64,000 nt of DNA from Ancylostoma caninum (GCA_037903475.1 JBAJFG010000347.1:3038001-3102000), one strand, 5' to 3'. Shown: positions 36,830-50,000, numbered from the stretch's first letter. The notes: a model not told the origin generated them from the sequence alone. Made by a program: numbers and translations.

Positions 36830-38389
36830 GTGTGCAGTGACCGTTCCGGGGGGATACAGTGACGCGGGGTGCTCGCCAAACGCCTCCCGGCCGAGACGTC
36901 GTTACTGTAGATAGCACCCGGGCCATTGTGTGTGTGACGTCCGTGACTCAGGCTTATTCGATAGTTATTGGGGAGGTGTAACATGCTGGTGTCGGGGCAG
37001 AACAACCGGTTGCGGACGACCCTATGAAAGGAGTCGTCCGCCGACCTCCGCCCACCACTACCGTCCTGCGTCCGAAGCTCCATGCTCACCGTAATCGTCG
37101 TTGGTGAGGTTTTCTGCCTAAGAATTTTTAGGATTTGTCTGAGGGGCGCACTGCTAGTTCAAAACTTCTAAAAATCAGAAAATGGAGATTCACAGAGAAA
37201 AGTTGCCGGATTTGGCATGCTCGCAGGGGTTACCAGCAAAACTACCGTACTCGACTACATCGTTTACCTTGTCATTGCGATTATTTCCTGTGTAATTCTG
37301 AACTGGTACTGTTGTTATTGTTGTTGTATGTTTCGATGAACCTCTATATAAGTACTATACATTTTGAATAGTTTCTTCCTGGACCAGAAAACTGGAGATA
37401 CCGGAAATTGGTAGGTAATATTCTGACAGATACTTTATTCCCTCGAAGGTTTTGCTGAGGTAAAACACAGCATTTGGTAAGTGTGCGGCTAGACATGGGT
37501 TCTAGATTATAGCGTCAAGGTTGGGAATCTTGTTTCCTACGGAACTTCTTTCTTTGTTCATCGAAAGAAAGCCATAGAGGTGTCAATTCGGTTGCGGGTT
37601 AAGTTCACAAGTCAGACGCACATCTGATCTTAATTATTTTTACAAATTTGTCCTGCCACTAGCTGCAGTGGAGTGAGCCCCAAGCTCTGCCATTGCTATC
37701 CTTCTCACTTTTCTAAATCAGGAGAGCCATGAGGCGAGATTCTGGATTGCCAGTTTTGTCCTGTGATATCCATGCCGATGATCAAAAAACTTGGTACAAT
37801 CATTTATGTCAATGGAGACCCATTCAAATCGGGATTAGTGACGGAATTCTGGATCGACCTCCCTCGGTCAATTCGTGAGAATAGTCCAGATTTAGCGCGT
37901 GTTCCTATGCAGAATAGATCTCGGAATCTAAATGTGGTCATGGTGTCCATTTGAGAATCGAGCTTATGGAGCCCTCTCAGGCCAGAATGCATGCATGCTT
38001 CTTGAAGGCTTCCACCGAAAAAAAGGCTCCCGAGAAATTCAATCTGGCTTCGAGTTCCATTAATGTTATTCCGGTGGCTGAGTGCATGACGTCTGACGAA
38101 ATTATTCCAACAAACACATCTTGTTTTTTCGAGAAGGGAGAAGGTCACCCTACGCGAGTAGCTTTGTCCCAGCGTGTTCGCCGAAAATGTTGCGGTGTAA
38201 CCTAAAAAGGGACAATGCAGGTCACGACACCAACCGTGAAGGTTAAAAAGCAGCATTAATGGGCACATGCGACCTTGAGGAAGCCTTTGAGGACCTGTAA
38301 GCGTCTCAGAAACGAGTAGGGGTGTGGATTATGTAGTAATAGTGTAGTATAAGTATAAGCTCCTCAAATATAATGGAAAGTGATTGCAG
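36830..38389. other. Intergenic region with an unassigned GC-rich island
   Basis: 36830-37090 is markedly GC-rich compared with its surroundings. It is open for about 100 codons on the minus strand, continuing an ORF that overlaps the last skih-2 exon. The translation is Arg/His/Ser-rich without any motif, and no splice structure makes it a gene. It may be a promoter or CpG-like island, or an old exon. From 37100 to about 38389 I see only AT-rich non-coding DNA. The missing first exon of the small secreted-protein gene should lie in its right part. Confidence 0.4.
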
Positions 38390-39129
38390 CAGTCGCTCTT
38401 GTTCCTCTAGCTTCGTGCCAAGGAGGAATGGCCGAGCTGAAATCGATCACTGGAGATGAACCGTACTTCGGCACAGGCAACGCTCCGGCTCCGATTCCTC
38501 GACCGATGGGATTCTGGGGTCGACCGAGGCTGGTTTCCACTTACTTACTCTTTAGAACAAACTTTCACGAAAAACAAATGCTAGAACTTCATTGCAAATT
38601 CACTTCATCATATTGTTCATTTTGTCTGTGCTTTTCTGTGCAGAATAGAAATTGCTCGCCATCCAAAGGAAAATCCTTGAAGAATTCTAAGTTGTGTTCT
38701 AATAGTTTTATATACCTTGTGACTACTTAATTTTTGAGTAGTGGCTCTACTCACTATTGAAATGCTCTTACAGGTACGCCCCAGTCACATATGGGTCCGC
38801 ATTCATGGGAGGTGGTCCCTACGGCAGAGCCTTTTACGGCCCCTACGGAGGAGCCGATCGTTTCACCAGCATCGGTTACAGCCCTTATGGTTTGTGAGTA
38901 TATACCGCCTACTAACACTTTTCAATATAAAAACCCGACTAAAAGTGCGTGAACCTTACTGCTTCAGATCCCCTTTGATTCTCTCCGAGATCTCTTGCGT
39001 TTCTTGGCTTTCTCCCTTGCTTACTAATACATATGTATGTGTTGTTTGAAGAAGAGCTGTCAGAACATCTCGCTAAGGTTTTGCAGGCCTCTTTATGCTC
39101 TGGACATGGACCAGTATTTCAAAGATTAA
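38390..39129 (+). CDS. Small secreted Gly/Tyr-rich protein (first exon not found)
   Basis: Three exons: 38390-38528, 38774-38893, 39087-39129 (TAA). The first follows an ATTGCAG acceptor and enters with the end of a signal peptide (VALVPLASCQG), so an upstream exon must supply the Met. The mature part reads ELKSITGDEPYFGTGNAPAP, then GRPR|YAPVTYGS, GGGPYGRAFYGPYGG and YSPYG, and ends YALDMDQYFKD. It is low-complexity and rich in Gly, Tyr and Pro, like nematode secreted or cuticle-associated peptides, but I recognise no named family. Joining the first two exons in the sensible frame needs a GAG|GCTGGT donor (GC instead of GT) at 38528/38529. The GT alternative a few bases on shifts the frame into Arg-rich nonsense. 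Confidence 0.65.
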
Positions 39130-42100
39130 CTCTCAGAACGGTATTTTATGGTAGGACTAATTGGTTTATTAGATAGCCTTGATGTGGGATAAGTAGAAAA
39201 TTTGAGTGTTCGAGCAAGGGAGAATAATATGGATCTAGAGGGAGAGTTAGAATAATACGTAGGTTTTCTATTCTTATTTATTCTCGGATTTCATCCGGAA
39301 TCAAATATACTATTTCGTGGACACTTGTAAAGCATATCTGTGCAATTATTCCGAATTTACCGTCAGATCGGATGGGCGAGGTTTCAACGAAAATTACCTG
39401 TGTTCTCTGAACACACCAACGATGTTGTACCAGCGCTTAGACCATAAAGGAAATAGCTGCTCGGATTTTAGCGGAAATCCTGCATTGGTGGTTGGATTCG
39501 GGAACTTTCCCCTCGAAGCCTTTAACGTTCTTGCCATCTGGAAGTGGACACGTTTCTCGAACGAGATTTCATACTTTTTATCACCCTTTTCATCAGTTTC
39601 TGGCTATGGCTGCATACATGGACGATTGGCACTTGTCTCACTTCTGAGAGAATTCATACAATGACCTCTTGCATTGTGCTTATGCTTGAGGAATGCAGAT
39701 TTGTGGAGGGAAGAGCAGTTTTAAATCTTATCCCTCTACCAACATTCGGATATGAAATTGACCAGTAGGTGTCTCGAGATTAGCTGGATGAGATGAGTTA
39801 GCAAGTAAAGTTTGCCAGTTTCCTTGGAGAACTTGTCAGTTTTCAACGAGCGGGTGCGTTATAACCATATATAGAGACACCTTTGGTTCCCACTGAAGAT
39901 GTCTTCTAAATAGGGAGATCTTGACGGAGAAACCCCTGAAGAAATTGGAGATGGCAATTTTTAGTCTTGAGTTCCATGAAATTTTGTATACCCATCCGAA
40001 TGGACAGTCAATTCGTATGGAAATGGTCTTTGAAGAGGTCCTCCGATTTAATCTTTCGACTAGTGTAGAGTGAGGGCTAAAATACTTCTTTCGAAATAGC
40101 CACACCTCGTTACGGCGCTTTTCTTCGTCTTCAAGGGTTTTGTCATCACAAAACGAAGGATCACTTGGGTCAAAAACAAACTCTCCGCTCTTGCTTGAGA
40201 GTCTCCATAACTTCTCCAATCGACAAAACGTGAAACCAGTTGACTTACGCGGGTCTCACCCCTCCTGAGTCAGACCGCGTGGTCGAGGGCACACGAGAGT
40301 GCCTTCTTCCGTGAAAACAGCCCGCATCCTCCCATGCGTGCGACACTGGACATCGCTACCTGTTCATTATTTGTCCATCCGCAGCGTCCTTGGTCGCGAA
40401 CATCTTCGCTGCGAAGAGAAATCCAGTTGAAGGCGAATTTAGCAGCGTATGTCCTAATGTTCTGCTGGTTAGGTTGGTGCTAATTGCTGGCGACGCGTGC
40501 AGTCACTTCGCTTAATGCACTCGGCATGAAACAACTTGCGTTCTGATGAGGATGTGCTCTTTGGAAGTTCTGCCCCTAGACTGTTTGTTACCTTATTGGG
40601 AGATCAAAAAAACTAGGGTTCCATGTTGAGTATGTGACTGAGAAAGAATGCGAAGAGTGATTTGTTGGATGCTCGCTGAGGCGGTTCGTTTCGCCTCTTC
40701 AGACAAAGCCTCCTTGGATAACTTACTCTTGTGATAACGAGAACTCGTCCAAAATATGTCGGTAATAACTGAGTGCTCTAAGGATAAAGAGTAACATCGA
40801 AAATAAGCCGTTTTGGTTCAATTCGGGTGACTCTCCACTGTACGGTCTACGGAGCAAGAGGTGAGATTCCTTAACTTTTCCAGAAAAGGGCTAACCGAAC
40901 CCTTTACTCCGAAATGTCCAAAACGGCCAAATTCGGCCTGTTTATCCTACCGGAAGATTTTAGAGAAATGTGAATCTGATAGGTCGATCAGATTCAGTTG
41001 GGTAGCACATTCATTCCAGCTTCAGTAAATAGTGTCAAGGCAAAATAAACCTAATATATCAATTTTAGCCAATTTGGACAAACTGCAAACCCTGTGTGCA
41101 TGGGCTTCCCAAGCAAAATTAGTGCACATCATTAGAGAGCTTTGCCATGGCAAGAGTAGCAAGGGGAAGAAGTTGTAGAGGCTGTGAAGCACATCAAATT
41201 TTACGTCGGAAGTCGTCTTTACAGGACGAGCGGGAAGGTCGCTATCTGCCCATTAACCTTCACGAATTTCACCATAGGTGACGTGAGCCTTCCCTACACC
41301 GTGTAGGTACTACGCGATTGCTCATGCTGCTGAGGATTCGCGTATGATCTGAACGGCGAATTTAGGGCTCCAGAAACAAGTTCGCGAACGCACTGAAGCG
41401 CATGGACCGCATCCATCTAATAATAGTTCGGCAAATTTCGTCGAGGTGCGGGGCTCTACTGAACAAGCTAAGAGTAGTAGTTCCATTTGCAACACATAAG
41501 TGGTTGAAGACGTCGAACTTTTGGAGTCTGTGGTGCCTTAGTTCTTTATGTGTCATGAAATATTTAAGAATGCCGCTTCACTCTACGGTCTAACATTTTT
41601 CGCCTGCGACTCTTCAAAACATTTTGGCTCTGGACGAAATCTTGATATTTTCAGAGATGCACCAGAGGCCTGAGTACAGGCCACCCACGATGAACAAGTT
41701 TGACGTTTGCAATTTATACTCCATTGGAATTTCTCTCTGAAGCTGAATCAAACGTGTTGCCTAACTCAATTTAGTCGACCTTCTGAGAATAGCATGGATC
41801 CAGACAGATTCTGATGTGCGAGCGTGGTGTTTCCTCAACATTTTTCCTGGCAGAATTAATCCTGAAAGCTATATTCAACCTATCAGACATCCCAGACTTC
41901 GTGCTCTGAACACTGAAACTAGCCGGTGGAGATATTTCGCAATGCCCTCCTTTGACCCCATTCCAGAGGAAAGAAGCTTCTCCTGAGGGTTCTAAAAATC
42001 TTGACTTGGCATCCATGAGATAGTACAAAGGTGGGCACGAATAGGTGGGCCACCGACTGGGGTGCAGTATTTGCGTGAGAAACGGATCAGAAACATTCCC

Positions 42101-42860
42101 ATTATATGAGGAACTTCCCAACTCAGCGGCGGCGGTATCCAACAACGTTCCCAGTGACTGAGGGGAACTGTGACCTTCCCGCTCGTACAAACTGGACGAC
42201 TTTCATGGATAACTACCACCATATCTCGCCGCCCTCAACATCCATTTCTTACAATTTCTGTGACGAAGTTCTCGGATAACATGTAAGATTGTTGCTGGAG
42301 AAACTCGCACCCCATGAGTTTCGGACCACGCCTTTCTAGGAATGATCTCGATTTGCAATACTGGTTGGGTTACTTCACAAAATCCTTCCTCGACCCCTTT
42401 TTGAGAGAAGAAGCTTCTTCTTGAATGGAGCCTAATGCTTCCAGTATTTTCGATGCTGGTGGCAAAAAAAGTGCAGTAACAGGTGAAACCGTTGCTGACT
42501 GAAGCATGTTATTTTCCTGAGGCACAGATTCCATTTGATGGGAAATTTCATGTCTACAGAACATGCCTTAATATATTGACGGCAGGAACAGTACAAGAGT
42601 ACTTACACATTGTAATTTTGCCGAATATAGCAGACACTGATGCATATACCCTGAGGTGTTAAGCATATTCTCACATGAAGTATTCGTTCGCTATTAGCCG
42701 AAAACATACTTGAGGTGGTCAATGTGGCGACTCCTAGTAGCTAAAACCTGTTGTGTGCCACTCTAACACCGTCGTGAACCATCCCTACTTCCGTGTGTCG
42801 TGACCATAACAGCTTGTGTTTACTGCGAATGTTTCTACAATCCGAATGATTCTGTTCCAG
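39130..42860. other. Mostly non-coding stretch with weak ORFs and a duplicated segment
   Basis: No domain-bearing gene is visible. A minus-strand ORF at 40219-39836 begins with a protein-like stretch (WRLSSKSGEFVFDPSDPSF, EDEEKRR) but has no family signature or clear splice sites. Two related segments of about 60 bp (around 41945-42000 and 42385-42440, sharing AGAAGCTTCT and CCTCGACCCC-like blocks) suggest a diverged repeat. Upstream exons of the gene ending at 43162 probably lie here, but I could not identify them. Confidence 0.4.
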
Positions 42861-43162
42861 AGGAGGATGGACAACTACCTTTGGGTGATCTGCTGCCGAG
42901 CGCCATCATGGGCAACGCTGCTCCTTCGCCGTACTCGCCGTACTCGCCATACTCTCGCCTTCCTGCACCCGCTCTCTCCTCGCCCACCCACTTACCGTCT
43001 CAGAGCCCCTTCAGACCCGCTAGCGCCTTCGGCTCTGAAAGAGCCAACGCCTTCGCTCCCTCCTTCCCCAGCCCCTCGACAGGATCGTCTGGTTCCGTCT
43101 CGATGTCCGAAGCCACCGGCGGCTTCTACAAGGGGAAAGGAAACGAGATGATCGGTCGCTAA
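42861..43162 (+). CDS. Terminal exon of a small Pro/Ser/Tyr-rich protein
   Basis: After a TTCTGTTCCAG acceptor at 42850-42860, an open frame of 100 codons runs to TAA at 43160-43162. It reads EEDGQLPLGDLLPSAIMGNA, then three SPY repeats, a Pro/Ser/Ala-rich stretch, and the tail SMSEATGGFYKGKGNEMIGR. Codon choice is C/G-ending, unlike the surrounding DNA, which supports coding. AATAAA lies at 43229-43234. The frame stays open a little upstream of the acceptor, so an intron-less start cannot be formally excluded, but no ATG is there. No known family; it resembles a secreted low-complexity protein like its neighbour at 38390. Confidence 0.6.
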
Positions 43163-43228
43163 ACGTTCACCACACAACTGTATACATTGTTCACGAGCTT
43201 TAATGTTATAAATGTTTATTACTCTGGA

Positions 43229-43234
43229 AATAAA
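43229..43234 (+). promoter_or_regulatory. Poly-A signal AATAAA
   Basis: AATAAA within GGAAATAAATAAATAATC, 67 nt after the TAA that ends the preceding exon. Overlapping hexamers follow immediately. Confidence 0.7.
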
Positions 43235-45232
43235 TAAATAATCTCGATATGCTATGGGACGTCTACGTAGTCTAAGCAGCTTGCTGCTGAGTCCTGTGGA
43301 AGTGAGAAGTGGGAGAGTGAGATCACAGCGGGAATGGTCATCAGTGGGGAACGTGGGCAGAAATTGAGGCTCAGCGATCACAAAATGAACGAATTAGACA
43401 CCGAGAGTGAGCTGGGGGTGGGGCTGTCAGTGCAAACCGAAAGAAGGGCATATTGCGGGCACCGGCGAGTGAATATGAAGCGTTGGCGGCGAGTCAACTA
43501 GGCGCTACTTGTTCGACGTCTAAGACGATGGATGGGATCCATGACGAGTCTAGTTTATGGCTGGATATCCTATGTCGAGAGAGGCTGCAATGGGGTGTTG
43601 TTAAGATTGAAAGAGCTGCTGAAGAGGGATCTGGACAGTAACCTGGATTGTAGTGATAGACGTGCGGTCGTTCGTTGTCGAGGGGAGCGTTCAGAAGATG
43701 CGTCACGGGACGAGGATCCGTGGGCTGCAGCGGCAACCAGCATGGCTGGCCAGACAAGAGCGTGTGGTCTGAAAAAGATAATGCTTTCCGAGTATTTCTA
43801 GACTTTTCAATCACAGGAACCAAATGCTGTTAAATGAAAACAGTGGAAGAGCCTAACACACATGGAGAGGTGAATTAATACTAGGCCCCTTCATTCTATC
43901 AAGTGCTTGCGGATTTCGAACACTACATTTGCTAAACGAAATTCGATGAACCCTCGAACTGAAGATCTCTCAATTCATAGGCCCAGGGTCACTGACGAAA
44001 TGGTTCACTCGGGTCAAGTTGCTCAGCCAAGCCTGGCAGGACCATCTTCGTTCTGAATCAGAGTTGAGGATCTCGTCTGATTTTTCACCTTCCGTAAGAG
44101 GAAAGCAACCTGATAGTCTGTCATGCATGGGACCATCTTGGGTTCGTGTTTCAATTTCTTTCTTTGGTGTACCTCGTAGTGTATTTGAATAAGTGAATGA
44201 GTACATAAATAAATAAGTAAATGAATAAATAAACAAACTTGTCATTTATTATAAAGAAAGTAGAACTTATTAGCTCCCATCATCAAAAATCCCAAAAATC
44301 TTTGACGGAGCAGCGTTTTAAAAAACTGGATGACGACTTCAAATGAAGGTTTTGATATTGTTATCATCTCTTTTCTCTGAATGGAAAAATGCGGAATTTT
44401 TAAGACCTTATATTATTTTTCTTCCTTTTGCCCTTTATTCAAGTGCTTATTCACTTTTTGAATTAACAACACTTGACAAAAAAGAAATTTAAAGATCAAC
44501 TCGTGAAAACTGAGGTAAAATCTCATGAAGATAAGCAATTATATTTTTCGGAGTTGCTATCGTTTAGTTTTTCTTCAGTTAATCACGTAACCATATTCTA
44601 TTCTGCGCTTCATGCTTTCCATGGCGAGCAATTTCTCTGCCATTTGAATAGATATTTAAAGACCTAATGATACTGGGATATAAAGTCTTCAACAGCTATT
44701 TTTATAGATAACTTTCTTCACTTTCATTTTATTTTATTTCGCCTATTGTTTTTTAATCAGGGTTCTATGCCATTCTTCAATATCCAGCAAACTGCTGTAG
44801 ATGGAATTCTTCCATTAATTTATCGAATTTTGTGGGCTATTTCAGTCAAATAGTTGAGAAACTTTTTTTACTTTCTCCCTAGTCAAATAGAACACGCAAT
44901 GAAATCCTCAAAGGTAATTGGTTTTCACTCAGTCTAAGTTCTTTTCCAGGCCTGAGTTTAGCGAAAAGTATTCCGTCCCCATCAAGCAATATTTGAAATA
45001 TGTGTGCTCATTACCCCTGAATGAACTATAACAGACACTGTGAAACGGACTTGCTCAGGAAGTGCTAACGTAATAAGAACGTAAAGTGATAAGCTTCGCG
45101 ATAGAAATTGACAGAAATTACCACTGTTCTCTGACTTCAATTAGTTAACTTCTTATTTCTCTCTTCACCCTTTGTACAATATTTTCCTCATCGCGTTTAA
45201 CTACTTATGACCAGAAAATCAACACTAATTGC

Positions 45233-45303
45233 TTTGTATTATTGCTCTAACCATAGAGCTGCTCCCTGCTTGAGCAGCTCTATGGTTAGAGCAATAATAC
45301 AAA
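45233..45303. repeat. Perfect 32-bp inverted repeat with 7-nt loop
   Basis: TTTGTATTATTGCTCTAACC at 45233 begins a 32-bp arm (to 45264). Its exact reverse complement is 45272-45303, and the loop is CCTGCTT. Transcribed from either strand it would form an uninterrupted 32-bp hairpin, the size of a small-RNA precursor stem but without the mismatches usual in microRNA precursors. It could equally be a young foldback insertion. Confidence 0.9.
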
Positions 45304-46066
45304 CTTACTTCTGGCTCAGGATTCGCTGGCCCTCACCGAGGTGGGACATGTGTGAAACAGCCCACCTCTCTGAGGGACAACAGTGACTTATCTAGTGGTC
45401 ACCATCCATTTTCTCTGTATCTTATTCTCTTCATCAAGAGCAATAGGTTTTTCTCACCATCATACCTATATGGTATCAGTAGATAAGTAAGATGACGCTA
45501 GTGGGCTACAGATGAACTGCAAATGAACCATCTATATTCAGTATTTGCTCTCTGTGTGATTTATGCCCAATATCGAGCACAATGGCCGTTTGGTAAGTGA
45601 AATTGGCCGAGGCGAAACCATGTCAATCAGGTTTGACAGCGAGCACTTCGTCTTCATCGTAGGGGCGGCCGTAACGACGCTGTACATCTTCGTCCGCGGA
45701 GTCATCTCGGCCTGCGCTGAGTTGACTGTGGAACTGACTGTGGATTATTAAAGGCTAGAATGCGCTGAGGAAACTACGCATCTAACCTCGTTGAAGCACA
45801 CTTCTCGAAGCAATGTTGATTCCAGAACCACTATGTCATAAAGTGGAGCAAGCTTCGAAAGTGAGCACGGCAAGGCTGTAGGTTTGGCTTACGTCTCACT
45901 AAGATTGAGGCCACGCGTCAATTAACCCAGGGGTACTGCAGCTACGTACACCTGGTACTTGGAATTAATATGATTTGCGAATCTACGATCTAGTTTAATA
46001 ACTGTATAACAATATAAAGTGGTCAGCGCTAACCAATTTCACGTTTGGGGTGCGCTACACATTCAA

Positions 46067-46222
46067 CTAAATATGAGCAGCGTAGAGGCATTGGATGCGT
46101 ATGTGCTCTATGCAGTGACTTATAAGAGGCATCCGATGTACCAAGCCAGAGCTTGGCCAGGGCCAGGATCGAACCACTGACCATCCGAGAGACAACCGAC
46201 CTCTTACTACACTACGCAGTGA
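46067..46222 (-). repeat. tRNA-derived SINE-like sequence
   Basis: On the minus strand an A-box-like TAGTGTAGTAAGAGG (about 46212-46198) is followed about 35 nt later by a B-box-like GGTTCGATCCTGG (about 46175-46163). This is the internal RNA polymerase III promoter layout of tRNA genes. The stems do not pair well enough for a tRNA, and a non-tRNA tail follows to about 46067, as in tRNA-derived SINEs. Confidence 0.55.
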
Positions 46223-46978
46223 TGTGAATTGTTTCCCTACGATGTGAATTATTTCACTATGCACCACTTTTAAAAATAAAAGAAGCACAAACAAAGCTTT
46301 TCCACTTTTCAGAAACAACTTTTATCCTCAATTTTTCTAATATTTTTCTAATAAAGTCAGTCTAGACTTCACATCCCTTCCAGAATGTGGTTCAAAAGTG
46401 AACGTGAGTGAAGCTGCATCTGCCACAAAGATGCAGAGGAGTCAGGAAGACACTTCTATTCCCAAAAAAGTAAAGATTGATCAACTGCGTCACAAGACTT
46501 ACGATAATTGTTCACCTCTTTGCTCTTAACTATGGGGAAAGGGTCTCGGTGTAAAACTTTTTCACCAGTAGTAGAGGGGGAGCGACCTGTCCCCCATAGA
46601 GTGAACCACACCTATAAGTTTTCAATTTATTCAGGTTTGACATGACCATAATGGGAAGAATTACTACCCTTTTCGTTTTTTTGATGCTCCATTGAAAGTA
46701 ACAGATAACTAATTAGGTGTCAATAGGGTAGGGTAGTTTGTTTGGTCGCCAGTAGGTTGCCATGACAAGAAGACAAAGTCAGAAAAATCTAATTACACTA
46801 TCGTTTTCATAGCTACGAGTTATGCTCGAAAAGTGTGCAAATTTTCCATTACAACTTAATTAACAAGTGTTCCCACCACTTTTCGCGGTGCTCGCTTGCA
46901 CAAGCAATCAACAATTACTGACATCCCATTGAAAATGGATGTTATTTTTGGCTAGAAAAACATCTTTTCCTACTCTGG

Positions 46979-47075
46979 ACTTTCGTACCACGATGGGCCG
47001 CTGTGACCTCATAGTTCAAACCAGGCAAGCCAACCAAAACAAAGGGCGACAGTGGGCTCGTCGTGGTACGAAAGT
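46979..47075. repeat. Inverted repeat
   Basis: ACTTTCGTACCACGATGGGC near 46979 is matched by the reverse complement near 47055-47075 (GGGCTCGTCGTGGTACGAAAGT). Flanking bases extend the pairing to about 29 bp with a few mismatches. The spacer is about 55 bp, with no coding content. Confidence 0.7.
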
Positions 47076-50000
47076 TCAGCGTAGAAAAAAATGTTCGCCT
47101 TTGTCCCGGTCAGGAATAAAATTCATTTTCAACCAAAAATGGAACAACAGGGCAATTCGGTCAAGGGTGCGCCCACAATTGTTCAGGGGTTCGGGTACTG
47201 TCAGCTTCTTCTCCTCTGGTTGGAAGTATGTACTTCAGCATAGGTTAAAAACGTGCTGCATGTGATAATTGTGTCAATTAGGGTTAGAGTGTGAGGAGAT
47301 GAGCCCAGTAAAAGAGCGTACGAGAATCATGTGGTGGTCAAAATGGCAAGGTGAGAGAGAAGTGCCGACGTGGGGGGGGGGGGGGGAGAGATGTAACGTT
47401 GTTAACGTAAGATCATTTTTTTTAATTCTTAGATTATTCGATTCCTTCTTTTCTTGCGATTGCAAAATATGAAAGATATATGACGATTAGGGTTGTATGA
47501 GATCTGCATGGCTCCGAGCATATGCATGACGTTCGCACCTAAACTGAAATTTGCGTGATGACGAACACATGCATGGCTTGGATTCTGGTCATTCAAATAT
47601 ACATATGTAGTTGAGCGCATGCAAGCTTCACTCACTAATCCCATGTTGCATAGTAGAAGCACGGTGCGACATCAAAACTTGTTAGTCATGCACATTTTAT
47701 GCATATTTCGTGTATATTTCGTGCACACCACGAGTAACTGAGATTCATGAAACGGCAACTGAGCAAACCTATGGCAATTAGCGTTATTGGTTATTCTATA
47801 GATTACGTAGTGCCAAAAAAAATAGAACGTGAAAGTTGGTTTGCTAGCCTGATTTTGCCTGGTTACGCGTCCATGAATCCTAGCGCAGATGTTAACGTCG
47901 GTACGGTGGGCAAGAGGTATACAAAACAAAAATTTGTTGTATGTAGCTAGTTTGCATTTTTTTAAAATCTTCAACGGAATGGCGAAGGCGTCATACTAAT
48001 TAGTGGGAAGTTGTATTCAATTACTCGAGTAAGCAGCGTCACAGTAGCGAAGTGACAGAACTGTGGTTTAGGCAAATGCAGAAGCGAGGAAGTGATTCAA
48101 CGCGTTTAGGTCGTTGAGGTGTAATACGATCAGAAGTTTTTTTGAATGCTAATTTAATGCTTATTTTCTGCAAATACGGACTGAACCGATGCGAGCAGCA
48201 CAAGAATTGAGAGAAGTCTAAAACTGCGGGAGTAGCTTGGCAGCCAGACTGGTTGTTTCGCAAAGAAATTGCTGTACACTGCTGATAATATTGCCTCAGA
48301 GTACCTCGAGAACATTCCGAAGTACAACCTGAAATTCCCTCGCAATCCCAGCTATGAGGGAGTGAGACATTATTCCACTGGAATAGCGTGAGAACTCTCC
48401 CTCTCTTTCCCTCGAGCCAACAAAAATTTCATTTGAAAGAACCCCTGAATCAATGTGAGACATATTCTTGCACATGGAAAGTGCACCTTTTTTTCCAGCT
48501 GGTGTGAATTGTTCATTTTATGTCCGCACGACTGCTAATATCAAGCGAAGAGAGCGCCAGTGTGGGTGGCTCTACGTACAGAGAAATAACAGAAATAACG
48601 TCACATGCAAAGGCATTTCAATGCAATTTGCAGCAATCGCTCGACATTTGTATGGGACAACAAACCTTACGCTATTATTCCGAGTGATTTGTGGACTAAT
48701 CCATCGTTTCATCCAGAAATTTAGCAAGTTTACACTCCATTGAGGTTCCAAAAAACAACTTGTAATTAATCCGGCGGATCTATTATAGATCCGGGTAACT
48801 GGGTAACTTGCCTAGTCAAGGAAAACACTATGCATCTTTATTCATCTTTGAACTGTATCCAGACCCGCATACATAAATGAAATTGCCAATGTTGAGATTA
48901 CCTATGGTAAACGTGATAACGCACTCAAATTTAACTTTTACCCTCTACCCATCAACTTACATGCTAATGAATGGTTTTGTCTATACCCAGCTATTACACG
49001 TAGGTGTCAGATTACCCATCCTTCCAGTGATGTACCCTCATCGTCTTATTTCACTAGAATTGGTTCCTAACTACACATGCAACCTAATCTTTGCGTTAAC
49101 CAAGTTTCGGAACACCGCCATCCGTCTGGAAAAAAATAGCGTTGCTGAAACCAGTAGAAAAAACCGAACATGGGAAAGGTGAAAATATTAGACATGAATA
49201 ATTCCGGATGAGCATACACTGATTTTGGCAGCTCAGTTCTAAGCAAAACTGGTAAACAACGTGTTGTTTTTAGTGATGGAGAATATAGCACAGCTATGGG
49301 TGATGATATCAGGTGTTTACGTAAATCCTTGCGCTTTTTTTGGATGCACTTCTCTCCATCTATTTGCCATCTTTCAGTTAAAAGTCATATACTGTTCGAA
49401 AGCGCCATTCTTGCTCTACAAAAATGTGGTACAGTGTTTTTCTAAAAGCGATAGTTTGCTTGAGTTGTGCAACGAGTCAATAAAGAACAGTGCAACCGAC
49501 AACCACCTCTTCTGTCAATCAGCTGAAGCTCGAAAGGGTATCAGACCTTCCAACTGACCTGTTCCAAGTATGAAACAAACGTTTTGCTCGAAATGACTGC
49601 TCATCAACGATTTTTCAAGATCAAAGAAGACATTTCTGGTGTCGATGTCACCAACCATTTCGGCCGAACAAACTTCCTACATGAAGACTCGAAAATAGCT
49701 CCAAAGGAATCGTTTAATCTAGGCGGACATCGTATTTCTCAACTCTACCGAATAACTAAGGTAATTCTGCTGAAAGAACCTAATCGCGAGGGTCTAGTCA
49801 TCTTACCCCATGATGACTCAGGCCCCACTTTGCAAAAATCGTCAAACTGCCACTCCAGCAGTTTCACTGATGACGTTCTGCCGCGTTTATATTCTACAGA
49901 ATGCTGTCTTAGACGCTGAAACAATATGGGATTCTTTCTGGTCACTACTGAATACAAGGAAGAAATTGGATTCTTCCTCGATTTAGCGTTTTTCTTCCTA

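Noticed and set aside
36391..37089. 232-codon minus-strand ORF
   Set aside because: Its first half covers the well-supported last exon and 3' UTR of skih-2 in antisense. The translation is Arg/His/Ser-rich without motifs, so it is a shadow plus GC-rich intergenic DNA.
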